Positions 47,926 through 60,500 of a DNA stretch of 64,000 bases are shown here, one piece after another. The stretch comes from Struthidea cinerea. Taxonomy: Eukaryota > Chordata > Aves > Passeriformes > Corcoracidae. The notes beneath the pieces are model-generated. The model searched no databases. It worked only from the letters and a program-made list of their open reading frames with translations, and had not been told where the DNA came from. Location: positions 1,338,212 to 1,402,211 of the forward strand of contig VZTI01002790.1 of the NCBI GenBank assembly GCA_013397865.1, in the 5' to 3' direction. A program made the translations under genes and the position numbers. The first letter of the stretch is position 1. Every line of letters begins with the position of its first letter.

Positions 47926-50820
47926 AGGGTATGAAATGTGTTATGTTAGGTAGGAAAATGGGCTTATACATGAGGGAAAATATTAAGATTTCTGTCATAA
48001 ACTTGTATACCCATGCAATTTTTCATATTATAAAGGGATTTTATATGCACCTGTACAGTCAGTTCTGACTTGTGTAATGTGCTTGTCTACATGTGTAACA
48101 TGTAAACCCATGTTGAAACACACTACAGCTCTTAAACACTTATAAAAATATAGCTAGACTGTATCAAGCTAATCAATTTGATAAATACAGCACAACTTCT
48201 GAAAACATGAAAAAATGATAAAATCAACACCAAGTATTCCTGTTCATACTGGTTTGCAATTCAGTGTCATATTATTAGACAGGAGTGATCAAAAATCACT
48301 TTGCCTACTTGACAAATCTTGCTTTTGGGAAAGTACCATGATTGGTTAAGTACACTACAGCTGGCCTCACCTTCTCTCCACACCTACTAATAAAAGTTAC
48401 AGCCAAGCCAATATTCCATCAAAGTGTCTGCTACCACTATGCACGTCAAGATGTCATGGCACGAAATAACAGGATCGACCCTTGGTGTGTTGAAGCCTGT
48501 TGTGAGCAACTGCTCAAAACACACAAAGTCAGTGGTAATGCAGATCTTGCAGCTTCAGGATAGACGCAGACATAGGGTTATAAAAAACTGCTAAGAATTG
48601 CTGCAGTTAAACAGACAGTTTATGGCAGTCTAGGCCACCTGAAGGTTTATCTTTTTATTTTGAAAAGGATCCCAGGCCATAGAAACTATGCTGTTACTGT
48701 AAAATCTATACCTTCTTGCCTGACCAAAGCTGGTGGGGTTTCTATGGGTTCTTTAATTCGTTTGCTTGTTTTTTTAAACAGGTAAGTTTTAGAACTGGTT
48801 TTATTGCCACTGATAAGGAGAGTCATAATATAACACCTGAAGTATCTTTAGTTTTGTGCTGAAAGTAGGAACAACAGGAGAAGAGCAGGAGGAATGAATA
48901 AAAAGCAAAAGCAAAATTTGGGACTGTGTTTAAAGGAGCTTTCTCCCTCCACTTATGGCCAAGGTGACTCAACTACCAGCAGAACATAGTTTGGAAGAGT
49001 GTAACAAGTAGTTACAGGATCCCAAAGTCTGCAGCAGTCACAGCAGATGGCCCATTCATCCACATTTCTCTCCTTTTAGCGTTTAGGGTACTAAGGCAGA
49101 ATATGACTTATTTAAGAACAGAAATTCTGTTTTCCCAAGGAATTCCATTTTCCACGTAGTTCTTTAAAATGGGTTTTAGATTATGCAAACCTATTGCATG
49201 TGAGGATGCAAATTAAGTGAAAATATGTTTTCCACATTTTTTTAACCTATTTAGGATATTTATATATCCACATGGATAGACACATTTGAACTTGCTTGTT
49301 AAAGAACTTTATTCTGGCATTTAAGCACTACTGATTTTGCCGTCCAAGTTCAGAGTTCTGCACACACAAACACAGATGGCATGCTAGCAGCTACAGCTAT
49401 CTAGAATTTTTCATCCATTGATGTTCTCAGTGTCATACTAGTAAGTGCCCCACGTGTTGGTTCAGAACACATCAGGGAACATCTGTTCAATTTTCAGAGC
49501 AGGCACACATTTTATAAGCTTGTACCCTATCACTTTGCAGTAACAGGCATTTTCAATTTAAAAAAAAAAGGGGAAAAAAAGGCATTACTAGAGGTTAATA
49601 CAATCTATTCAGCAGAACTTAGAGCTGGAATTTTTAAAAAGGACCCAAGGGAGTAAGCAACCATGCTCCAACTAAGTGATTGAGGAAAAAGGATCTTGAA
49701 CTGAAAGTAGAGAAACACCAAAACAAATCTTACATGTGTGTGTATATATATATATATTTGTATCACTGGTGTTACTTTCTTGGTGTTCAGGGATGGTTTC
49801 TTTGGTAATGTATTTCCTACTACTTCAAGCATGAAGTAGGACTTCAAGTACTGTTAGAGACAGAAGTCTGAGCTCAAGCCAAATTATACCCACTGGAAAA
49901 CAGCAAGATTCTTAGAAATCTGTATTTCACTTCAGAATGCCTTTATGACACCCTGTGTTTCTCTTGGCACTATTCCAGGTCTGCCAAGGCTGGTAGATGA
50001 GCATCCATCATTTTAACAGTCCACAAGACCTCTTGCTTACATATATAGGATTAGGCACAATAAATAATGGTGTGCGTTTTGTGTTACTTTTATAGGAAAA
50101 CATTTTTATTTCAGCTGCAAGCCAAACTTAAGGAACTATTCCAAGCAGAAAGAAAAAGCAACATTACTCTGTGTGTTGCTGCTTGGATTAAAAAAAAATC
50201 TCATCTTTACAACTATCCTGCTTTCTGCCACACACCTTTACTGATGAACTGAAAACAAAACTAAGGTCTTGATTTCTAATTACCTCAAAAGATACAGTAT
50301 TTTTTTAAGTATTTTGATTCAAAGGTACAATTACAATTTGAGACAGACATTTTAAAGCATGTTGTTTCTCCTAAGATTTGTCCTGTATATAAATGCAGTT
50401 CTTAGATTACCATCCTCAGAGTCAAAGGATATACACATCTATGTGGAAATTATTTTACCAAGACACCTACACAGTGTGTCCTGGCTTCTCCTACTACACA
50501 TATCCACCTACTTTGAGAAGAGTTGTGAGATTTTCAATGTTGTAGAATAGGATAGAATATACATTCTAAAGACTGTCAAATATATACTTTGGTAATTTTA
50601 TAATAGTTTGCTGTTTGCATACTCTTTACAGCTGAAATGCTAAGTTATCCAGCCATTTCACTGTCCATTTGCTTTTATATTTAACTATTCAAATAGCAAA
50701 TGTAAAGGAGTAAAAAAAAAAACCCCTTCTTGCCAACTTTTTAAAATTTTAACCTGATCTGCTTTGATACATGAAAGACAGCAGGAGTCAGCAAATACTA
50801 AAATCCTTGGAATAATACAA

Positions 50821-50826
50821 TTTATT
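50821..50826 (-). terminator. CHORDC1: Candidate CHORDC1 poly(A) signal
   Basis: TTTATT on the plus strand gives AATAAA on the gene strand, about 560 nt after the stop. Others at 50105, 49308 and 48800 would give longer 3' UTRs. Confidence 0.35.
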
Positions 50827-51386
50827 TCATCCCTCCATAGCCAACAGGTATTGAAAAAAACCTTCATTTCAGAACATGGAAGTCTACGAGTGCCCAACTT
50901 CATATTTCTGTTTAAGTAACCTTTTACTCTAGATGTGGAATTGCATGCTAATCAGTTCAAACTCAGATTTTTGTATCTGCATTACCGTATGCTTCATAAC
51001 AGTGTTGAATTTAACACAGGCTACTGAATGCATCCAGTCTAAACAGAACAGCTGAAAAACAAAGACACCCACTGTGAACAGAGAGCGTATCTACTGGGAT
51101 AGTCAGTGCATGGCAGGGAAGGCTGCAAGCAAAGGGCAATAGCTGTTTTACTCTAAATTCCCATGGAGACACGGCACCTAGCATAAACATACCCATGGGA
51201 GCAAGAGCAGAAATAACTGTTACCCTTTTAAGTTTACACCCCCATTTACTGTGCGTCAAATTTCTTTCTAGAAGGGAACAGATGATCTAGCATTAAAAAA
51301 AAAAGAAATCTATATAAAAGTTAAATCATTGATTACAGTAGCAAGTCACCACTTCATCATGGGAAATAACTTGTCTCTTGGAATCG

Positions 51387-51530
51387 TTATTGATCTGAAC
51401 TCTCCTGTTTTGGCTGTGTGTTGGATACTGGTAATTCCAGACTTGCCCATAGCAGGGGCTCTGCTTTTCTCATAGTGAGCTCAATCTTTGTAGCGGTCAT
51501 GTTCACATAACTCCTCTTTACATCGATGAC
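51387..51530 (-). CDS. CHORDC1: CHORDC1 exon 11 (residues 285-331)
   Basis: 144 nt from TTGCAG to TAA (51389-51387). It encodes VIDVKRSYVNMTATKIELTM, closing the CS domain, then a short tail ending QESSDQ that differs from the longer lysine-rich human tail. Confidence 0.97.
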   Translation of the reverse strand, partial: VIDVKRSYVNMTATKIELTMRKAEPLLWASLELPVSNTQPKQESSDQ

Positions 51531-54500
51531 CTGCAACAGAAAAGGTATTTCACGCTTCAATTCAACAGACTGATAAGATATTTGGGAATTAAGTTAGGGA
51601 GTACCTCATCACTAAATTTCAGTAAACGTTTATGTAGATGAAGACCCCTCTGGTATCTTGACAAGTCGCTCTTTCCCATTCCCAAGCTACGGAATGTTTA
51701 TGGCATAAACATGTGCGTATGCATATCTAACATATACACTGGCTAACATACATAAGCATGGGTTTTCTGCAACACCACTGTCATGGTGTTGGAACCAGAA
51801 AAGGACCTTGGAAGGTCACCTTCTGTGCAAAGCAATGTCCATTATGATGTCACACTGGATCTCCTGGGGCATTATATTTGGATTTAAACATCTCAATGTC
51901 ATGCAACTGAAATTCTTTCAATAAACAGAGTAATGAGGAAAACCAAACCATTTTGAAAGAGAGGAAGCTAGAGGCTTATGTTTTGTTTTACTTCTGGGGT
52001 TTTTTGTTTGATTTTTTGTTTGTTTCTTTTTAATAGAAAAAAAATTTTTATACTTACTCCCCATAACTTCACACTGCGATGAAACTCCTTTTCTCCTTCA
52101 AATACAATATGGATATTTATCTTAACAGGAAAAACAACAGAAGATTAGAAAACTTTATCATGTTAATAAAACATCTGACACCTCAAGCATGTTTAAGCAA
52201 AATATACCATGTAAGGGCTAGGATCCTACAATGACTAAAGTAATGAAATTGTCCCTCAGAAACAGAAGTGAACATCTATTTTAATAGATTCTGATTCAGT
52301 TGCAGTCAACAGTGGCCACTGGTAGTTTATCATTTTAGATTAAGAAATGAGAGAAGCATTTTAACACCTGTGTAATATTAGTAGCTGTGAAACAGCATAC
52401 AATGAAGAATGGTATTAAATTACATTAAGTCAAATACAATTAAATGATGACTCTATAATTATTTACACATACGGTGATGCAACTCCATCACGCTTGGGTT
52501 TTAATTATGGAAGTCAAATTAAAGCGTTTTTTTTTTTTTTTGGCATACTGTATTGAGGCTTTTAAAAAACCCACACATTAAAGTGCAGATGTCCAAGCAG
52601 AAGGGAGGAAAAAAAGCTATACATACTTGAACAAACGCAAATGCCAAGAAAAAGCAGTTACTCAAAAAAGAGTCTTATGCTATCTCTGCCTTGTAAATAA
52701 AGCTGAGCAGATTTTCCTAAGTTCGAGTTGCTGATCTAAAGGTAGAGCCTCACCATTGTGCTATTAGCTTCTACGTAGCTCAGGTCAGGGACAGAGTTTT
52801 TAGCATATACAGAAATAGTCACTTCTCCTCCAGTCTGGTGCCAATCATGCCTGCATGGAACTACTTTCTTACCCTATATAAGGAAAAAGGTACAGAAAAA
52901 AAGACTTTGAATTACATTAGAATATTTTTTTACAAGATTAACAGCATAAATACCCAGGACTTTTTCTAATAGCTAATCAGCATAGCTAATAAAGGACTGT
53001 ATTTCATCTTCACAGGAGATTGCAAGACTCCACTTGCAACTCTTTCTACTATTTCAGTATCTCCCCCTTAAACAAACTACAACAAAAAAAGTGTTACTTG
53101 GTGGATCAACTTCCTTTCCAAGACTACAGTTAGCCAGCAGGTTATAGAAAAGAACTGAACGAAGAAAAACAGTGCCATGACTCCAAGAAAGGTTCATATT
53201 CCTGCAAAAAAATTTATTACCTTCTGATCTCTGATGCAGAAAAAATAAACTGTGAAAAAAACCCTCAAAATAAAAACAAAGCTAAAGTAAAAAAAACCCT
53301 TGTTGGACAGAAGCCCATTATCTCAATAGAGTTAATATACACATAGTTTCTTTAAATGTGGGTAAATTCTTTACTCTGGTTTTCTACAGTCTCCACTTCA
53401 GTTTTTTTTTAATCCCTACTTTCTGCACTTGCAAATAATTCTTGAACAAAAATATAAATCTTCAAAGGAAGCAGCAATTATAAGATTTAAAGGAAGTAAA
53501 GGATTTGTGAATTGCTCTAGAATAAGGTAATGAAACTACACTTTTTATAATATAACCTTATTTTCTTCCGTTAAACATCCGTGATGCTTGCAGTGTCAAA
53601 CCCATTTTGCCTCAGCAACAAACAATATATTCATAAGAAGAACTTGGCGTTCACCTGTATCCATCCTGTGACCATATAATATTTTTCGAGTAGTTTTTTC
53701 CATTATTATATTCTATAATATTCTTAAAGAATCAAGTATACCTGTGCCGCAGACTACTTCACACTCCATTGCTCAGTTTTCCTGCTGTGCACAGTATCCT
53801 CAACGTTATGTCAGAGGCAGATCTGTAATAGCTTAGCTACAGTAATAACTCAATCAAGCTACAAACTGCATTTCAGTATTCAAAATTCAGAGTGGCCAGT
53901 TACAGAATGCAATCTTAATGTTACTTACTGCATCCTTTTTAGTCCATACGTGTGTTCCTCTTGTGCAGCCTTCTTGAGCTAAAAATGTATTGAAGTCAGA
54001 AGTTTTTCTTTTACAACAGCTCCAATACTTCATCCTTGAAAGTTTGTAAAGTAATTAACAATGTTTAGGACACTATTTACTGTGAACATTTAAGATCTTT
54101 CCTTTATGCAATATTACTGTCACTTTTGTATACCCTCTTCAAGCATTGCCATTTTTGGCTAAAGAGAGAATACAGAATAAGTCAAAGCAACACCTACAAA
54201 GAAAGCATGAACGCACAACAGACTAGTTAAAAAAACCTGAAGGTAACTAAATACTAACCCTTCACAGAATATAGGTACAAAAATGGAAGTTAGCTGAATA
54301 CTAACCCTTCGTGGAATATAGGTACGCCAGAATGGTATATACATACTTCTTCTGTGCTGTGTGGTCCTTCGTACGTCTGGTGGGACAAAGCATTTAAAGT
54401 GTATTACTGTTACAGGATTTGGAGCAAGGAAGAAAACAAAACAAACCAGACACTGACCAAAGTATGACAAAGCTTTTGGGTAAGTAATCTAGATCTAATG

Positions 54501-57500
54501 GCTTGTCCTAGCTTCTCAAAGTAACCATTCAACCTTCATTCACAGAACAAAGGCACTGCTAAGAAGCTGTATTTCATGTTAGTTCAATGGCACACATCAA
54601 CGGTGACACCATCTATGCTCATAAAGGTCACTTTAGATCCTCAGAGATATCCACGTTTAAAATACTCTGAGTATTCAGAGGAAATAATAACTTAACTTGA
54701 AAATAAATTAAATTTATCATTCATGAAACACATGAATTCTCAAAAGAAAGTAAAATAAACAATATACAACTTAGCCACTGAATATCAGATCAGTTCTTCC
54801 CAACACAAAGACAGGCAAAGTTCTCCTCCCACCAGAGCTTCGGTAGGTAATGCAAAATCTGCCAGGTAAAATAGCTATTTAAAACCTAATGTCCCATTCT
54901 GCACAATGCAAGGGTGTCAGTGTAACTTTCACTTACAATGACTATGCAATATAATGACTAATTTTGGTGCCGGAAGTGTTAAAACACTGACTTTTTAATT
55001 CTTCATTCAGGAAGCATTAACTGATAAGATCAGTAGATGCTTCAGATCTATATACACAGATTATCAAGACCAACTGAAGTGTTATCAGTAAGCCACCTCT
55101 TACCAGTTTTATATTTAATATTTTAAGTTGAAACATGTCAGTACCATGGATTTGACAAGCTTACTAATTAGAAGTTCATGACAGGTTTAAAAAAAAAAAA
55201 TCTTACGAGTTTCTGCAAACAATTCACATTTGTCTATACTAAAGCATGTTATCAAATGTGCATTTGTTAAACCCAATGGACTTTGTGCCTTTTCCAAATC
55301 AACTTGTAGCACATAAAAAACCAAAACTGCTCACTTAATAGCTGAGCAGCTAGATTTAGAGTACAACTGAACTACTTACTTTTGAACAGCCTGCATTTTT
55401 ACATGCCGTCCCAATCTTGATTTCATCACTATCTTCCTCTGTAAACAGAATGTTACAGAAAATAGCAAATGCATTGTGTAACCTACTGAACACTTTGCTT
55501 TTATTAAGAATTAAAATGAGCCAAGGAGGAGATTAGAAAAACCTCCCTCTTCAAGCTTCTATTTTCTGCCTGGCATTGAAATCTGCCAGAGAGGTACAAA
55601 GAAACATTCCAAACGCTGTATTACTTATGCATCAAATTCTAGGCTCTTTATCTTCACACATTTTAAGTGGGGTAAATAAAAAAAAGATAAAGAGGATCAT
55701 TACAATCACAGGGAAAGAGAAATATCATTCATCTTGTTCAGTTTTGTAAAACTAAGAACGTAAAAGGCTTCAACTGCTGTCTATAAATACATACAAGGAA
55801 ATAATTTGGGTACCATGGAGAAAGAATAGCTGAATTAGTTTGGCACAAGAACAAAAGAGCATAAAATAGCCAAATCGTAGGTTGAAATTATAAAGTTTCT
55901 TAAGGAGCAGTGTAGTTCTGAACCCAAATTCCAAATAAAACGTGGGAGGAAAAAAGAGGAAAATCAGATGAGGGACAACCAACTAGTCTTCAGAGGAATT
56001 TCACCAATTTATGAAGGCTTTGCATGATACTGTGTCTGCAACAATAGGAAGTAAAGTTCATTTCTTGGTAACTCTGTCAGTCACATTCAGAAATGGATGT
56101 TCCTATTACGTCCATTCTAACCAGGAAATCTTAGAAAAAACACAGTTCAAATAATGTTAAGGACAATGTACTGCTCCTGACAATTAAGTCTCCATATTAT
56201 CCACACTTGAACTTCGATCGTTGAGTCCCTGGACTGGAAGGTATTTCCCAGATTATTAAGAACATAATTACATGAACCTATCACTTCAGAAATTACAAGA
56301 TCAGCACTTCATTTATTTGTGTGACAGCTAGCATCACATACCTGCCTAATCTCCCTGTCTCCTTACCTTTTTTCCCTTCGTTTTCTGATGACAATTTCAG
56401 TTTATCGAGAGCTTGTTTCAAGGAAGCTGACACTTTCAGCTGCAAATTTGTCATTGGCTCATCTGGGCTAAAAAAGTCCATGCATTAGTGTCAATTTCAC
56501 GAAAAAGAATTTATAGAAGACAAAGTAGCAACTTGTAATCTTCCTACAAGGCTCTTCCTTTCAAACCTCCCTTCAACAAACAAATTACAACTGTAAATGC
56601 CAATCCTTACTGTTTATGAAAAAAGAGACTATGAACTTAGAAGGCAGTCTTGGCTTTCAACTGGAAATCCTAAAACTCCACAAAAATAAAAATAAATCAG
56701 AGATACGAAATAATCTAAATACAAGCACCCCAAGATTATTTTTATTACTGTTTAGAACACTAAACACAGTTACTAGTGCCATTTAAGCTATGAGGTTATG
56801 GACCTAAAGTTTTGCTTCTTGTGGATCTCAGTGCTGAGAGATCAGTACTTCCTTGTCATAACCAGAATTCTTTCATCTTATTTTGAAGCTTCAGAAAACC
56901 TCATCACTGCTACCAAAACCAAGGTCTTCTAAGGTTAATTTCATAATTTCTACATTGTATGAAATATGCAACAGTGAATAACCACACAAGCTTTAACTTG
57001 GCCAACTGACTACAAATTTGGAAAAACTTAAGTTTCATGTACCATACCTTGGCCTTTTAATTGTTTCCAATGGTTTTGGTGCCTGAATTATGTGTTCTTG
57101 AAATCTGGGTTTCAGTTCAGCTAGCTCCTTTCGTTCAGAGGTAGTTTTGACTTCTGGTTTAACAGGCTCAGGAGGTTTCTCGCTGTTATGGAGACCCTTT
57201 GTACAGCCCTATTGTGGAAAGAATATGTTTATATATATGTGTGCAGCGTAGATTGTGTGCATTAAAAAGTAAGAAAAACTGCAACAAGTTTTCTTGACTC
57301 ATTTCTTCATCTTCTCCTTTAGCCCACTCTAAACACTGGTTGCAAAGGAAATCCTACTGCTATAGTAGGATTTCATTTGGATGTAAGTTAAAGAAAAATG
57401 CATACTTCCTGTAGTCAAGCAAAGCAGGAATAAATGTTGACTTTCCTTCCTTATTAGCAAGTAGTTCTATCAAAACCTATTTAGATAATTTTAATCATTA

Positions 57501-60500
57501 AAGCTTGAAAATGAGACTTGACTTCAGCATTATATGAAGAAAAATAGAGCATGTAAGAATTAAGACCATTTCAACAAAAGTAGGCAAATTTAAAATATTT
57601 AAGTACACATACCAGCTAATATTAATCACTATCATTTGACAAATACAAAAATTGTAAATAATCATGAGTACATACCACAATGCTTAAGAAGTCAGAAAAG
57701 TCTGTTGTTCTCCTCTTACAACATGACCAACCCTGTAAGCATTTTGGAATAAAAACAACACAGGAATGACTACCAGATTTGACAACAGCTTTTAAGAAGC
57801 AAAATATTAATTATATTCCTTTAAAAGACGTGGCACATCAAGATTAGCAAATGTTTTCTTCCCTATTGCGGACATTATTATCATCTGCATTTTTAAAAGC
57901 CACAAAAGTCTTCTAGTTTGCTCATACTGCCTTAATCAGAAAACTTCAGTAAATGTGAGGCAATACTTCCATGATAGGTTAGGTGCCAACTCTGTACAAC
58001 AGAAAATAGGAACGTTACTTTACCTCATAAAGTAACATTTAAGCAAAACAAACAAATACTACACCTGAGACCAGGCTCACCTGAGGCCCAACATACAGGC
58101 CCTCTTCCAAAAACGATAAGGATTTTTTTTTTCTTTTCTTGAGCACCACTCAAATCTTTCAATTGCTTATTTCCCACCAACAGAGCTGGATATGTGCATT
58201 GCACAGCTATCCAACTACATCAATCAAGAGCACTTTTTATTACATAAACCAGAAATTCAATCTTAGAGCAAATTGTCTTGCCACTGAAAATAATAGATCT
58301 CAAAGAACCTTTTTAGAGGCAACAGCTTGACTAATGCACCACAGCTTTGAAAGCTTAAGTGGTGCAACACAATGAGTTTTAGGTAGGTGGTTCTAAAATA
58401 CCCTCAAAATATTAACCATTTCCACGATTGAGGAGACAAAAGATTCACCCTGCCCACCTAGATTATCTAGAACTCATATCAGGAAGAAAACTGCTCACAT
58501 GCAATTATGATAAATTTTTAATTAGGCCGAGAGATTGGAGAAGGACAAGGGGGAAAGTGGTACCTGTTTATAAACAGCGCGTACGTAAGAGAAAGAGGGA
58601 GTAAATGTAAGTTTTGGAGCTAACTGTATAATTTCTCTCTTTATAATTATGTAGAAAATTTTTGTACTGTGCTAGGAGTACAACTATAAATAAAAAGAAT
58701 TGCTGTAGTCTAAGCAACTGTACAGTATTTGATCTAAGAGTATGTGCCCCAATTTGCCAGTGGCACATGATGGCTGACTCCAGAGTCAGGTACTGCAATA
58801 TAAGCAACAGCTCACAGCAAACACACTGCCCAGCACAAATGCAGAAGCTTTCACAAGGCCAAAAGACATCACATTGTTGGGATGAGATGCTCTTCCAGTA
58901 GAAGCAGTTCCTTAATACCAAGAAAAAGAAACACTCGCCCCCCTCAAAGCTCAGCTAAACAGCAGTTTGGTGTTCTAAGAAAAGTCACTAAGGCTACATC
59001 TATATCAATAGAGTAGAAAGTGCCAGGATCCATCTTTTGACACCAGATTTCTGACTACACACAATAAAATTATTAGAATGATTTCCAGTATGGTTTTGGC
59101 AGTTGTATCTCAAAGGATTCCCTGCAAGCACTTTGTAGGCATCCAGGAGATCCTGATGTAGTAAAACAGGTTAGCACAAAACCAAGCATGGGCTGTGCAG
59201 TTGGCCTAAGCACTGGAGACCAGTCACAGGTATATTTAATTCATCATTGAAGATGGAGCCCAAGAATCCTGGACAGCTGTGTAAGAGGCATGGGTGACTA
59301 GTCCCAATTTAACCAACATCCTCATTTGGCTGATTAAATGAACGTGACTGTTCTTTACAGTAGACAAATGTCACATACACATTAGTGCCCTGGCCACATT
59401 AGACCACAAGCAGCTGCTCTGAATTCCAAGCAGGTTAATTAACTGAAAGAGTATGAAACCTCTCAATGGCTCCACAGTCCTATTTAGAGGACCTAATTAA
59501 ACTGCTGAGAGACCTAAAGTCAGTCAACCAACAGGAAACAAGTCATCTAGACTTGCACGGCATTTAGACCATATCAGCAGAGTTTTCAATTTCTTCTTCA
59601 GGAAAGAGTAACTGTGCTTTTCTAATTTTATGGGGTTGCTCATGATAGGCTGAACATCAGTTTCTGAACACTGAAAGATCTGGAATTAAAAAGAAAAAGT
59701 AGCGCACTACTTTATGCATCTGAAAAAACAGAAAGATAATACTTAAAAGGACAGTTGCATACTTACTTTGAGAGCATCATGAAAGACAGGCACACCTGGA
59801 TGGTATGTGCATGAATCTAGAAGACAATTATTATTATTAATATTGAGGCATACCAAGAATCTTTATTCATATGATTACAAACCCAGCAAAAATGTCACAT
59901 TTGCAATTCATGTATGCCATGAGCTGCCCCACTTCCTGAGTGCACATCATTACTCAGAAAAATCCAGACTCCACAGAAAAAGCTCTGTGAGTGCACATAT
60001 TAAACATAAATAATCAGGACTGTTTTCTTCTTAAGTATTATACAACACAAACTAGGAAGAAGGTATCTAAGACAAACTACTACTTCCACGTGGAGCAAGT
60101 AAACTTTCTATGGACCATCCCTGGCCTTCATCAATTATCAGGCCTTACTGGTAATTTTGCAGAAGTAAAAAGGTGACCCTACGTCTGAACCTGACAGAAA
60201 GTATTGGTTTACTGCTCCAAATACATCTATTTGCACCTGATCAGAGCTTTCTATGAGAAGCACTCTGTTAAAAAATTCTCTTAATGCAAATAATGAGTTC
60301 ATGATTTTAAGCAAAACTAGTTTGTTTTTTTGTTTTTTTTTTTTTTTAATATTGGTAGTATCCTAGGCCACCTAAGGAATCGAACCCAAAGGTTAGTCTT
60401 CCACATGAATAATTTTTACATGTCACTACTATTTATTACTAATCGATTCTGTACAAACACTACACTGAAACACAACCTCCATTAATGAAAGCGTCTATAT

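Larger units (their letters stand above)
39754..51386. other. Intergenic region between the convergent 3' ends, including probable CHORDC1 3' UTR
   Basis: Contains CR1 copies at about 40815-41381 and 42640-42905 (plus) and 47645-47925 (minus), a GGA repeat at 43467-43502 and a TA repeat near 49735-49757. The right part (about 48-51.4 kb) is AT-rich without transposons and probably includes the CHORDC1 3' UTR. Open frames here lack domains. Confidence 0.6.
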
